From positions 248,001-312,000 of the forward strand of contig CANNAN010000003.1 of the NCBI GenBank assembly GCA_947502635.1: 64,000 bases of DNA, in the 5' to 3' direction. The stretch comes from an uncultured Flavobacteriaceae bacterium. Its GTDB lineage: Bacteria; Bacteroidota; Bacteroidia; Flavobacteriales; Flavobacteriaceae. Shown in pieces: positions 46,850 to 55,809 of the stretch. The notes beneath the pieces are model-generated. The model ran no database searches. It saw only the letters and a program-made list of their open reading frames with translations, and had not been told where the DNA came from. Within the stretch, counting starts at the first letter, position 1. Every line of letters begins with the position of its first letter. The position numbers were made by a program, and so were the translations under genes.

Positions 46850-49372
46850 TTAATCGTTTAGTTTAGCTTCTTGTTTTAAATGGTCTTTACCTATAGAAAG
46901 CATGTTGGCAAATAAGCGATACGCTCCAGAAACGCCCTCAGGGAATTCTCTAAAAAAACTTAACCCTGTATAGATATAATGGCCTTTTCCATGTTTGGCA
47001 ACCAACAGGCTACCATCCTTTGGTGTTTCATTTTTATCATTCATAGATAAAATAGGTGTGAATTCGTCAGACCATTCATTAGGGAAATACAAACCACGTT
47101 CTTGAGTCCAACCTTTAAAATCTTGTTGTGTAATTTTATTGGGATAATTTAATAGTTCATGTTGAGGGTTTAGAAACCTAACTTCAGCATTTTCATCTGT
47201 AACACGATCTCTGGATAATTTTAAATGATAAGGAGCTAGTTTGTCCGTTTTTAACCTATGGCTGGTATTGTATTGTACAATCATATTGCCTCCTTCAGCT
47301 ACAAAATCAAATAATATTTGTTGTTTAAATTGTAATGCTTCCACAGTATTATAAGCTCTTATACCTACTACAATGGCATCAAAACGATTTAGTGTTTCTG
47401 GGGTGATGTCTTCAGGTTTAATAGTAAGTACATTATAACCAATGTGGTTTAGGCTTTCAGGAACCACATCTCCTGCACCAGCTATATAACCAATGTTTTC
47501 ACCTTTCTTTTTTATATCTAAACGTACCATTTTGCTTTCACTAGGGAGTGAAACAGTTTGAAAAGGAATATGGTCATAATTTATTTCAATGAGCTCCTTT
47601 GTGTAATCTTTGTCATTGATATGCACTATTGGACCAACGTAACCTTCACTTTGATTTTTTGGTGGAATTATGGTAAAGACAAGTGTTTGCTCTTCACCTT
47701 TGTGTGCCAAGTTTATTTTTTGCTTTTCTGGATATATATTCCAATCCTTTGGATGACATAGTTCTACATAACCTTCTAAATTATCGCGTCCAGCTTTTAC
47801 AATGACAGCAACATCTCGTTGTTTGTCATTTTTAAAAATGATAACCTCTTCGGTTAATTTAGCGGATGCTTCTGGAATGATTTCAAACGGACGGTATAAT
47901 TCGCCTTTATCTGGTTTAGAATAACGTTGAACAATAGGTTTGGTAAATGTTATTGGAACATTATTGATAAGTAGGTTGAAATCAATATTAAAGATTCTTG
48001 GAGTTTCTGGTAAACCAATATGTTTTTCATCAGCCTTGTACATCCCTAATGATCCTTTTTCGTTAAGCCAATATGGAGTTGTAGGTTGTACGTCACTATT
48101 AATTTTTATAACTTCTTTAAAAGAAAATTTTACATTGTTTTTTAGAAGGATCTCTTTCGAAACATTTAAATCATTGGCATTATTAAAACTGACTAAAGTA
48201 ATAGCTGTGTTACTTCTATTTAAAGCTTCAATGTTTAAGTTTATGGATGCCGCCTGTGTTGCCCAATTTGTGTCGGCTGAGGCTTCTAAGTATAAACCAG
48301 CACACATTTCAATAATAGCCTTTAGTTCTTTTGTTTTTTGAACTTTCCAATGTTCATTTTTAGTCTTTTGAAGGAGTTTATAGGCTTCTACTAGTTGCGG
48401 TATATGATCTGAGGGATTAACAAAATTAAATGTCTTTTCAACTTCATATAAAATATCACCAATAGCCTTTCCGCCTTCAATACGATTCCAAGAGGTATCG
48501 ATACCTGTAAAAATATTTTTGTTATCTGTTAATGGTTTTCCTTTTAAAAACTCAATATACTCTTGTTGGGAACCCCGTTGTGATAAACGTCCGAAACCCT
48601 GACACAAATGTTGGCTACTAGCTAACGCAGCAACTTCATTATTTGATAATCCTTTTAAAGGATAGTATACGCCAATATCGAAATTTATCATGTTGCTTTT
48701 GTCTGCTTTTTCAAAGTTTTCTCGGCTCCCATAAAACCACCAATTTGTATTAAAAAATAAACGTTGAGGTTGCCATAGGCTCGTGTTTTTAAGTTGAGAG
48801 GAGAATTTTGTTTTATCGTTAGCTATATCAAAAGCCTCAAAACTTAGCATGGCAGAACTTGTATGATGACCATGAGTACTACCTGGTGTTCTATGATCAA
48901 AGCGATTAATAATAATGTCTGGTTTGAATTTTCTAATAGCTAAAACCACATCACTTAAAACGGTTTCTTTATCCCAAATATCAAGCGTCTCATCAGGATG
49001 CTTTGAATAGCCAAAATCATTAGCTCTGGTAAAAAGTTGTTCGCCTCCATCAATACGTCTTGCGGCCAATAATTCTTGAGTTCGAATAACACCTAATAAT
49101 TCTCTGATTTCTGTTCCAATAAGATTTTGACCGCCATCACCACGTGTAAGTGATAAATATGCAGTTCGCGCTTTTATATGATTAGACATGTAAGATATTA
49201 AACGGGTGTTTTCATCATCGGGATGTGCCGCAATATATAATACAGAACCTAAAAAATTAAGCTTTTGAATTGATTCGTATATCTCTGAAGATGAAGGTTT
49301 TTTAGGTTTTTGAGCGAATGAAAAAGTAAATGAAAAGAGTAATATTAATGTGTGTAGTATCCTTTTTTGCAT
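46850..49372 (-). CDS. Secreted PIG-L (LmbE-like) deacetylase
   Basis: An 840-residue exported protein with a signal peptide (about 1-20, FSFTFSFAQ). The N-terminal PIG-L domain has the zinc-site motif AAHPDDENTRL and a later THGHHTSSAML. A long beta-rich middle follows, then a C-terminal GATase-like alpha/beta domain (about 640-770; IGYNVLTIKPEDITPE, DAIVVGIRAYNT, GGNMIVQYN). PIG-L enzymes remove N-acetyl groups from amino sugars. It heads the deacetylase-peptide-symporter-oxidoreductase operon, suggesting amino-sugar use. Confidence 0.9.
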   Translation of the reverse strand: MQKRILHTLILLFSFTFSFAQKPKKPSSSEIYESIQKLNFLGSVLYIAAHPDDENTRLISYMSNHIKARTAYLSLTRGDGGQNLIGTEIRELLGVIRTQELLAARRIDGGEQLFTRANDFGYSKHPDETLDIWDKETVLSDVVLAIRKFKPDIIINRFDHRTPGSTHGHHTSSAMLSFEAFDIANDKTKFSSQLKNTSLWQPQRLFFNTNWWFYGSRENFEKADKSNMINFDIGVYYPLKGLSNNEVAALASSQHLCQGFGRLSQRGSQQEYIEFLKGKPLTDNKNIFTGIDTSWNRIEGGKAIGDILYEVEKTFNFVNPSDHIPQLVEAYKLLQKTKNEHWKVQKTKELKAIIEMCAGLYLEASADTNWATQAASINLNIEALNRSNTAITLVSFNNANDLNVSKEILLKNNVKFSFKEVIKINSDVQPTTPYWLNEKGSLGMYKADEKHIGLPETPRIFNIDFNLLINNVPITFTKPIVQRYSKPDKGELYRPFEIIPEASAKLTEEVIIFKNDKQRDVAVIVKAGRDNLEGYVELCHPKDWNIYPEKQKINLAHKGEEQTLVFTIIPPKNQSEGYVGPIVHINDKDYTKELIEINYDHIPFQTVSLPSESKMVRLDIKKKGENIGYIAGAGDVVPESLNHIGYNVLTIKPEDITPETLNRFDAIVVGIRAYNTVEALQFKQQILFDFVAEGGNMIVQYNTSHRLKTDKLAPYHLKLSRDRVTDENAEVRFLNPQHELLNYPNKITQQDFKGWTQERGLYFPNEWSDEFTPILSMNDKNETPKDGSLLVAKHGKGHYIYTGLSFFREFPEGVSGAYRLFANMLSIGKDHLKQEAKLND

Positions 49373-49687
49373 GATTATTTAGTTAGCTAAAAACCAAATA
49401 TAGCAAAGTAAAATACCGCAAAGGTGCGTTTTAATGTTTCTTTAACTATATGTGTTTGTTTTAACTGTTACTTATCGAAAGCATCTTTTTCTATTAATGT
49501 TACCACTTTTTGTAAGAGCATGTTATTAGGATAAGTTACCAAATCGCCATGGTCCCTTCTTAAATGAATTTGAAAGGATCTTATATCTTCAATAATAGCT
49601 GTTATTTCAAGTTCTTTATCATGAATTCTAATTTTATCACCAATTTTATATGGAAAAGAGAAATGCCTGACGTGTAATTACTTATAA
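49373..49687. other. Gap holding a copied mscS 3' end
   Basis: Most of the interval is the mscS fragment at 49468-49663. The first 95 bases and the last 24 hold nothing recognisable. Confidence 0.6.
49468..49663 (-). pseudogene. Truncated extra copy of the mscS 3' end
   Basis: These 196 bases match the last 196 bases of the intact channel gene (50915-51110) at all but five positions. The frame stays open and encodes the C-terminal 64 residues plus stop (YKIGDKIRIHDKELEI... IEKDAFDK), with only two residue changes, but there is no start or membrane part. It lies directly downstream of corA. It was probably left by a duplication, and its high identity suggests recent origin or gene conversion. 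Confidence 0.85.
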
Positions 49688-50755
49688 TTAAAGCCACTTT
49701 TTGCGTTTGAAGTATATAAGCATTCCTACAAAAAGAACTATCATCACACCCCACAAAATAAAGTATGAATATTTATATTGAAGTTCGGGTATATATTTAA
49801 AATTCATTCCATATATACCCGCAATAAATGTCAACGGTATAAAAATAGAAGCCATTATAGTTAATACTTTCATGACTTCGTTCATTTTATTACTTATGGT
49901 AGTCATATACATATCCATTAAACTCCAAATCATTTCTCGGAAAATATCAATATTTTCTGAAACCTGAATTAAGTGATCATAAATATCTCTGTAATAAGTA
50001 ATTGTTTTTTGTTTAATTAAGTCACTATCATTTTTTTCAATTCTACTAATGACTTCACGAAGTGGGAAAATGGCGCGACGAACTTTTAAAATTTCACGTT
50101 TTAAATTTTGAATATTTTTACTCACATCATCAGTCGCATTTCCAGAAAAAATTTCGTTTTCAAAATCTTCAATTTTATCACCTAATATTTCTATGATATT
50201 AAAATAATAGTCCACTACAGCATCAATTAAAACGTATAGCAAATAATCAGATTCCATATGGCGTACACGCCCTTTTGCTGTTCTTATGCGGTTTCTTACC
50301 GAATCAAAAACATCACCTTCAGACTCTTGAAATGATAGAACATAATTGTTACCTAAAATAAAACTAACTTGTTCTGATACGATATTTTCATTTTCATCAT
50401 AATAGAGCATTTTTAACACGACGAAAAGATAGTCTTCATATTCATCAATTTTTGGGCGTTGAGAAATATTTACAACATCTTCAAGTACTAAAGGGTGTAA
50501 GCTATAGTGCTTACCAAGTTTCTCTATGTCGTTTACATGGTTAAGTCCGTTTAAATTTATCCATGTTTTAGAATTACTATGCTTAAATTCAAAAGCTTCC
50601 TCAATATTGGATAGTTGATTTTCGGTATATTGATTTTCGTCATAATCAAAAGACTCAATAAAGAGTTTTTGAGTCTTTTTCTTACCAGTATAAATAAGTG
50701 TTCCTGGAGCTTGTCCAGCTTTCTTTTTATAATTATTACTTCTATTTTTTGCCAT
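49688..50755 (-). CDS. corA: CorA-family magnesium/cobalt transporter
   Basis: A 355-residue divalent-cation channel. A large cytoplasmic N-terminal domain (about 1-290) precedes two C-terminal helices. The first ends in the signature YGMNFKYIPE near residue 313, and the second is followed by a basic end (YFKRKKWL). HPLVLEDVVNISQRPKIDEY is also a CorA hallmark. It is bracketed by two partial copies of the neighbouring mscS gene, one on each side. Confidence 0.95.
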   Translation of the reverse strand: MAKNRSNNYKKKAGQAPGTLIYTGKKKTQKLFIESFDYDENQYTENQLSNIEEAFEFKHSNSKTWINLNGLNHVNDIEKLGKHYSLHPLVLEDVVNISQRPKIDEYEDYLFVVLKMLYYDENENIVSEQVSFILGNNYVLSFQESEGDVFDSVRNRIRTAKGRVRHMESDYLLYVLIDAVVDYYFNIIEILGDKIEDFENEIFSGNATDDVSKNIQNLKREILKVRRAIFPLREVISRIEKNDSDLIKQKTITYYRDIYDHLIQVSENIDIFREMIWSLMDMYMTTISNKMNEVMKVLTIMASIFIPLTFIAGIYGMNFKYIPELQYKYSYFILWGVMIVLFVGMLIYFKRKKWL

Positions 50756-50787
50756 TTGGAATAAAATCTATTAAATATATGGAATAT

Positions 50788-50880
50788 TTAAATAGTATCA
50801 ACGCCTTTATCTATGGCATCTTTTTTAGCAAAAAATATTGCTTTTTGTAGCATAAAAATATTTGGATAAGTTACCAAATA
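50788..50880 (-). pseudogene. Degenerate mscS C-terminal remnant
   Basis: Read on the minus strand, 30 codons (from YLVTYPNIFMLQKAIFFAKK to DAIDKGVDTI and a stop) align with the C-terminus of the adjacent channel (LVTYPNNMLLQKAVTLIEKD). Stops in the same frame immediately upstream show it is broken. It is more diverged than the other fragment, so it derives from an older paralog. Confidence 0.7.
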
Positions 50881-50914
50881 TCACTATTAGCTCAAGCCAA
50901 ATACCTTCTTATTT

Positions 50915-51436
50915 TTACTTATCGAAAGCATCTTTTTCTATTAGTGTTACCGCTTTTTGTAAGAGCATGTTATTAGGATAAGTTACCAAATCACCATTGT
51001 CTCTTCTTAAATGAATTTGAAAGGATCTTATATCTTCAATAATAGCTGTTATTTCAAGTTCTTTATCATGAATTCTAATTTTATCACCAATTTTATATGG
51101 AAAAGAGAAAAACAGAATAATACCCGATGTAACATTACTCAATATAGACCAGCTAGCAAATAAAGCAAGACCTATAATAGCAAAAACAGAAGAAAAGATA
51201 ACCACTAAATCTTCTATATTAACACCAAAAATAAAAGCGATGATAAGTAATGTTAAAAGGAAAAGACTTACAGAGAAATAACGTGCAACTAATTTAGCCC
51301 GACTTACCAGAATTTTTTTCGATTTCCCAATGGCCCTCACTATCAATCCTGTAATAAGTTGGAAAATAAAGAATACAGCAAATACTATAACAGAATTTAT
51401 AATTTTATCTTGGTGTAAAGAGAAATAGTCTGACAT
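50915..51436 (-). CDS. Small-conductance mechanosensitive channel (MscS-like), short form
   Basis: A 173-residue channel of MscS type. Two to three hydrophobic helices (about 12-35, 52-75 and 78-110) include the pore region FAIIGLALFASWSILSNVTSGI. A short cytoplasmic beta domain follows (FSFPYKIGDKIRIHDKELEI, IHLRRDNGDLVTYPNN). It lacks the large C-terminal cage of E. coli MscS, as do many short bacterial forms. It should release solutes under hypo-osmotic stress. Two partial copies of its 3' end lie downstream. Confidence 0.88.
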   Translation of the reverse strand: MSDYFSLHQDKIINSVIVFAVFFIFQLITGLIVRAIGKSKKILVSRAKLVARYFSVSLFLLTLLIIAFIFGVNIEDLVVIFSSVFAIIGLALFASWSILSNVTSGIILFFSFPYKIGDKIRIHDKELEITAIIEDIRSFQIHLRRDNGDLVTYPNNMLLQKAVTLIEKDAFDK

Positions 51437-51472
51437 ATTAACAATTTTAAAGATACGCCAAAGATAAAATAA

Positions 51473-52429
51473 CTATTGTAATTGGAGCGTATCTCTTAAA
51501 ATTTCATCTTTATTATTGTTTTTACTCCAGTATGCAGACTTGATTGTTTTTAGTTTCGTTGCTTTTGTTTTTAAAACTTTAGTGTTGGCTCCAAACCCAC
51601 TTTTAAAAGATTCTTCCCAGCCTAAAATATCATACGGGAAATTTGGATTGAAAGAGATTGATAATGATCTGTTTAAATCTGGATAAGTGATTGAATATAT
51701 GTTTTCTTCCATGGTCAATACAGCTTTATAAGTTTTGATGGGAATATGTCTTAATCGGCTATATTCAAAAGAAGGAATAATATCTAAACTTCCTGTTGGT
51801 AGTGATTTAGGATCGATGCGTAGCTGTGTCCATAATTCATTTTCTAAAATAGCTTTATCTAAATTGAAATTTTCATCGGCCTCTCCTTCAAAATAAGAAT
51901 GTGACATCACTTCAAATTGCTTTTTATTGTTAAGTTGTGCGTATACATGCCCACACCATTCTTGCATAGAACTGGATATTTTTATAGCATGTTTATTGTT
52001 AGAAACAGGGTAGAAGGTACTTTGCATTATGGAATATGGGTATATCCCAGTATTAAAATTTTTAGTAGTATTTAGTTTTAATACAGGTACATTGTTTGCG
52101 TTTTGTCCGTCTGCTTTTACTTGAACGTTGGGTAAGAAATCTTCTGTTACATATATTAAAACGGCATGTCCGTCTCTTATTTCTCCATAACGGGCTTGTT
52201 CTAATTTGTATGATGTTATCTCTGCTTTACCAGCGTACCAATAATTTTTAAATTCTTGGGAAGGTTCTTTTTGTTTTAATTCATTATCTACAATAATATT
52301 CGTTGTTGTATTAAGTGCTAAATCTTTGGATGTTTTTTCTTTTTTACAAGAAGTGAACATGCTTAGAATTGAAATAATTATGCAAAATACTAATTCAACT
52401 TTTATGATTTTTTTGAGTGATTGTATCAT
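51473..52429 (-). CDS. Conserved lipoprotein of unknown function
   Basis: A 318-residue lipoprotein (lipobox SMFTSC, Cys28). The middle part (WYAGKAEITSYKLEQARYGE, DGHAVLIYVTEDFLP, MQEWCGHVYAQLNNKK, SYFEGEADENFN) is conserved-looking but matches no enzyme family I know. It sits just downstream of maf. In flavobacterial genomes such genes are often labelled septum formation inhibitor because of that neighbour, a name I do not think is justified by sequence. Probably outer-membrane or periplasmic. Confidence 0.75.
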   Translation of the reverse strand: MIQSLKKIIKVELVFCIIISILSMFTSCKKEKTSKDLALNTTTNIIVDNELKQKEPSQEFKNYWYAGKAEITSYKLEQARYGEIRDGHAVLIYVTEDFLPNVQVKADGQNANNVPVLKLNTTKNFNTGIYPYSIMQSTFYPVSNNKHAIKISSSMQEWCGHVYAQLNNKKQFEVMSHSYFEGEADENFNLDKAILENELWTQLRIDPKSLPTGSLDIIPSFEYSRLRHIPIKTYKAVLTMEENIYSITYPDLNRSLSISFNPNFPYDILGWEESFKSGFGANTKVLKTKATKLKTIKSAYWSKNNNKDEILRDTLQLQ

Positions 52430-52462
52430 GACTTTTATATTAAGTATGATAAAGTTACAAAC

Positions 52463-53056
52463 TTATGATATGTCGACAATAGTATTTAACGTTTTGTAAA
52501 CAAGGTGGGTGGGTAATCCCATAACATTAAAATAAGAACCTTCCAGTTTAGTCACGCCTATTTGTCCGATCCATTCTTGAATACCGTAGGCGCCTGCTTT
52601 GTCATAAGGTTTACAGGTGTTTATGTAGTATTTAATCTCTTTTTCTGTTAATTCTTTGAAAGTCACTTTGGTAATAGCATGTAGTGTTTTTTCAAAAGTT
52701 TTGGTGGTAAAGCAAACCGAAGTAATGACTTCGTGAGTTGTATTGCTTAAAGATTTTAAAATATTAAAAGCTTCCTCTTCATCTCTGGGTTTGCCTAAGG
52801 CCTCATTATTGTGCCAAACAATAGTATCGCTAGTAATAAGAATATCATTGCTTTTTAATTCTTTTTTTAAAGGAAGTGCTTTTAACTGAGCAAGATAATT
52901 GCTAATTTCAAAATGGGTTAAACGTGGCGGATACTCTTCTTTAACTGGTTTTAAAATGATTTCAAAATCTAATCCTAAATTTTTGAAAAATTCTTGCCTT
53001 CTAGGAGAACCAGAAGCTAAAATGATATGGTGATTTTTTAGTTTTTCGTTAAGCAT
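52463..53056 (-). CDS. maf: Maf-family nucleotide pyrophosphatase
   Basis: A 197-residue house-cleaning nucleoside triphosphate pyrophosphatase. The N-terminus is the family signature ILASGSPRRQEFFKNLGLDFE. It also has SDTIVWHNNEALGKPRDEEEA and YDKAGAYGIQEWIG. It removes non-canonical or modified nucleotides and is associated with septation in some bacteria. Its start overlaps the prenyltransferase stop by eight bases. Confidence 0.94.
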   Translation of the reverse strand: MLNEKLKNHHIILASGSPRRQEFFKNLGLDFEIILKPVKEEYPPRLTHFEISNYLAQLKALPLKKELKSNDILITSDTIVWHNNEALGKPRDEEEAFNILKSLSNTTHEVITSVCFTTKTFEKTLHAITKVTFKELTEKEIKYYINTCKPYDKAGAYGIQEWIGQIGVTKLEGSYFNVMGLPTHLVYKTLNTIVDIS

Positions 53057-53969
53057 TATATAGAAATATATACTTGTATAAAAGTAAGGAAAGCATTCCG
53101 AAAAGCATCACTAATTTAAGTATGTTACTAATATGATGATACTCTTTTTTTGTTGTAGCACTAAAAGTTTTAATACTTACATAGAGTAAAGGTCCAATTA
53201 TGGCTATTAAAAAGTAAATAACAGCTATTTGATTTTTATATAGTGAATTAATTGTATAAAAAGTAATAATAAAAAGTGGAATAAGTGTTAAAACAAACAA
53301 TATTTGGGTAGCACGATCTCTACCAATTGTAATAGGTAATGTATTCATACCAGCTTTATAATCACCATCAATATCTTCAATATCTTTAGTTATTTCTCGC
53401 AATAAATTGATGATGAACGCAAATATGGCATAATTGAAAATAATCTTGAAGAATGCCAGTTGTAAATGTCGATTTTCTGGCGTGATGGACGGAAGTAACT
53501 CAAAAACACCAACAATTATTAAACTCAATGCGACTAATACCGAAATAACAATATTACCTATTAAAAATGTTCGTTTTAGATAAGTAGCATACACATAGAG
53601 TAACACAGAGATAATAACAAAAATGGAAAAAAAAGGACTTTTACCAACCAAATGAGATACATAAAAGCCTAGACCAACGCCAATAAAATTAAAAATAATA
53701 AATAAATTATAAGCTGTTTTTTCTGAAATGGATTTACCAACAATTACTTTATTGGGTTTGTTTACTAAATCGGTTTCAACATCGTAAATGTCATTAACAA
53801 TGTTTCCTGCAGCGGCAATAGAAATAGTAGCAAGGATTAAAAGTGTAATTCCTAAAGGTGTTAAACTTACTTGAGCGCCAAATGGTTCTAAAAAGGCATA
53901 TTTAATAAGTAATTGCACAAGGGCAATCATGAGTAAGTTTTTCCAGCGGATGAGGTTTAAAAAATTCAA
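53049..53969 (-). CDS. UbiA-family prenyltransferase
   Basis: A 306-residue membrane prenyltransferase with about nine helices. The two Asp-rich motifs are NIVNDIYDVETDLVNKP (first) and DIEDIDGDYKAGMNTLPI (second). The overall form fits geranylgeranylglycerol-phosphate synthase-like or heme/quinone-type UbiA proteins; the exact acceptor is not clear. It is followed by maf with an 8-base overlap, so the two are coupled. Confidence 0.88.
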   Translation of the reverse strand: MNFLNLIRWKNLLMIALVQLLIKYAFLEPFGAQVSLTPLGITLLILATISIAAAGNIVNDIYDVETDLVNKPNKVIVGKSISEKTAYNLFIIFNFIGVGLGFYVSHLVGKSPFFSIFVIISVLLYVYATYLKRTFLIGNIVISVLVALSLIIVGVFELLPSITPENRHLQLAFFKIIFNYAIFAFIINLLREITKDIEDIDGDYKAGMNTLPITIGRDRATQILFVLTLIPLFIITFYTINSLYKNQIAVIYFLIAIIGPLLYVSIKTFSATTKKEYHHISNILKLVMLFGMLSLLLYKYIFLYNA

Positions 53970-54029
53970 TATGCAATTTAAATTAAGAATGAATAATTAA
54001 AAGTTTTGCCACGAATTCACGAATTATTA

Positions 54030-54196
54030 CATTGAAGTGGTTTAAACTTTTTATAATTGGCTGCAAAATGTTTTTTATCCACAAATTTTATCTTTTTATT
54101 ACTCCGTAGCGATACTATACAGCTCAAAAAAGCCTTCATTTAGGAATAAAATTACTATTTTTCGCTTCAATCAAAAAAGGTCAAACCACTTCATTG
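54030..54196. repeat. Possible small inverted-repeat element (MITE-like)
   Basis: The 14-base ends 54030-54043 (cattgaagtggttt) and 54183-54196 are complementary at 13 positions. They enclose about 140 bases with no coding frame. Size and ends resemble a miniature element, but no target-site duplication was established. Confidence 0.35.
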
Positions 54197-54325
54197 ACTA
54201 TTGCAAACTAAATACTTCTATTAATCGTACTCTTAGCGTATCAGTGCTTTTTCGAGCAAACGACGCCTATTAAAATTAAGAATAAGTAATTAAAAATATT
54301 GTTAGAAATTCACGAATGTTATATT

Positions 54326-54384
54326 ACTGAACACTGAACACTGAACACTGAACACTGAACACTGAACACTGAACACTGAACACT
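54326..54384. repeat. Heptanucleotide tandem repeat (ACTGAAC)x8
   Basis: Eight perfect copies of actgaac plus three bases end five bases before the kdsC stop codon. Being outside the coding region it cannot cause phase variation of kdsC translation, but it should vary in length between strains. Confidence 0.95.
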
Positions 54385-54389
54385 TCCTT

Positions 54390-54920
54390 TTAATCATACT
54401 TAGCCTCAAAATTACCTTGCCATTTCTCCTGTACTTTAAGCACTTGTTCAATAACATCTCGAACAGCACCTTTGCCACCTTTTTTATGTGAAATGTATTT
54501 TGATATATTCTTTATTTCTGGAACAGCATCCTGCGGACAACATGGTAAACCAATACGTTTCATTACAGGGAAATCGGGAATATCATCCCCCATATAAAGG
54601 ACATTTTCAGACTTAATATTGTTATTGTTAAGGTATTCGTCTAATTGTTCAATTTTATTATGTGCACCTAGGTAAATATCAGAGATACCCAACCCTTGTA
54701 AACGAATACGAACCCCTTCATTAGATCCTCCAGAAATAATACAAACATTGTAACCCTTATCAACAGCAGTTTTTAAGGCATAACCATCTTTAATATTCAT
54801 TTTTCTTAGCATATCACCAGAAGACATTATGGTTACTGTTCCATCTGTTAAAACGCCATCAACATCAAATATAAAAGTTGTAATGTGTTCTAAGTATTCT
54901 TTATAACTTTTTTCTTCCAT
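54390..54920 (-). CDS. kdsC: KDO-8-phosphate phosphatase (HAD family)
   Basis: A 176-residue C0-type HAD phosphatase of lipopolysaccharide synthesis; it removes phosphate from 3-deoxy-D-manno-octulosonate 8-phosphate. The nucleophile and acid are Asp19 and Asp21 in FIFDVDGVLTDG. Later motifs are CIISGGSNEGVRIR and YMGDDIPDFPVMKRIGLPCC. Length is normal for KdsC tetramers. The gene overlaps the DUF2520 gene by 20 bases. Confidence 0.93.
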   Translation of the reverse strand: MEEKSYKEYLEHITTFIFDVDGVLTDGTVTIMSSGDMLRKMNIKDGYALKTAVDKGYNVCIISGGSNEGVRIRLQGLGISDIYLGAHNKIEQLDEYLNNNNIKSENVLYMGDDIPDFPVMKRIGLPCCPQDAVPEIKNISKYISHKKGGKGAVRDVIEQVLKVQEKWQGNFEAKYD

Positions 54921-55668
54921 GTGTACGTTGTATAGAGGTGGTTAATAGTTGGTAAATGTCTTTATGATGTTGGTTTTCTAAAAGTTTTGAATGCTTGCGT
55001 ATTGTTTTTTTATCATTACGTTTTGCAGGGCCTGTTTGCGCTTTAAAAGGCGATAGATCTTGTACTTTTTTTGCAGTTTCCAGAATAAGAGGTTTTAAAA
55101 GATCGAACTCAGCACCTTGGCTCTCGGTTATTTCGTGCCCAATTCTATAAAGCTGATTGGTGAAATTATTCACAAAAACGGCCGCTAAATGCAATACTTT
55201 ACGTTGATCACTGTTGACTCTTTTTGTCGGACTGTTAATAGCTAAAGCCAGACTTCTTATAATAGGAAAACTTTTTTTGTCGATAGTCTCAACACAAATT
55301 GGCACATTAGTAAAATCTATTTCAGCTTCTTTACTGAATGTTTGTAAAGGGTAAAAAACACCACGTTTATGCTTTTTATCAATATCATATACACTCACGC
55401 TTCCTGAGGTATGTAATACTAATTTGTTTTCAAAAGGGAGTTGCGATGAAAGCTCGGAAACGGCATCATCACTAACAGCTAAAATATAAACATCAGCATC
55501 TTTAATGAGTGCTAGATCGTCTATAATTTCAACATCTTTTTTATAAGAAGCGATGGCATCGATACGTCTGCTGTACCATTGATTTATTTTGATGTTGTCT
55601 GCTTTATTAAAAGCTTTAAATAAATGAGATGCTACATTGCCAGCACCAAGAATTACTACTGAAATCAT
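54901..55668 (-). CDS. Rossmann-fold DUF2520 protein
   Basis: A 255-residue protein. The N-terminal NAD(P)-binding motif is VVILGAGNVASHLFKAF, with LHTSGSVSVYDI in the middle and a DUF2520 helical C-terminal domain (LHLAAVFVNNFTNQLYRIG, LSPFKAQTGPAKRNDKKT). It resembles ketopantoate or pyrroline-carboxylate reductases, but the substrate is unknown. It is transcribed just before kdsC, an arrangement common in Bacteroidota. Confidence 0.9.
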   Translation of the reverse strand: MISVVILGAGNVASHLFKAFNKADNIKINQWYSRRIDAIASYKKDVEIIDDLALIKDADVYILAVSDDAVSELSSQLPFENKLVLHTSGSVSVYDIDKKHKRGVFYPLQTFSKEAEIDFTNVPICVETIDKKSFPIIRSLALAINSPTKRVNSDQRKVLHLAAVFVNNFTNQLYRIGHEITESQGAEFDLLKPLILETAKKVQDLSPFKAQTGPAKRNDKKTIRKHSKLLENQHHKDIYQLLTTSIQRTHGRKKL

Positions 55669-55795
55669 ATTGCTAAAATACTAACGAATTACGAAATATG
55701 AATTATGAATTACGATTTTTGAGAACTTTTTCTACTATTTAGTATTCAGTCTCCAATTCTTCATGCCATAATATCTTAGCGAGAAATAAATAGAT

Positions 55796-55803
55796 TAACT
55801 TTG
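55796..55803 (+). promoter_or_regulatory. -7 element directly before the hemoglobin start codon
   Basis: TAACTTTG matches the Bacteroidota -7 box and ends six bases before the ATG at 55810. The -33 element is weak. If used, transcription would start at or next to the start codon, giving a leaderless or nearly leaderless mRNA. Confidence 0.45.
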
Positions 55804-55809
55804 TTTTCT

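Larger units (their letters stand above)
53970..54389. other. Non-coding gap with repeats between ubiA-type gene and kdsC
   Basis: No gene. It contains a possible inverted-repeat element (54030-54196) and a heptanucleotide tandem array (54326-54384), both listed separately, plus short direct repeats (cacgaatt). It breaks an otherwise compact minus-strand series. Confidence 0.6.

Noticed and set aside
49468-51110. Direct repeats around corA as ends of an insertion element
   Set aside because: The repeats are coding fragments of mscS, there is no transposase or terminal inverted repeat, and corA is an ordinary housekeeping gene.
54326-54384. Short regular repeats as a CRISPR array
   Set aside because: The unit is only seven bases, tandem without spacers, and no cas gene is present.
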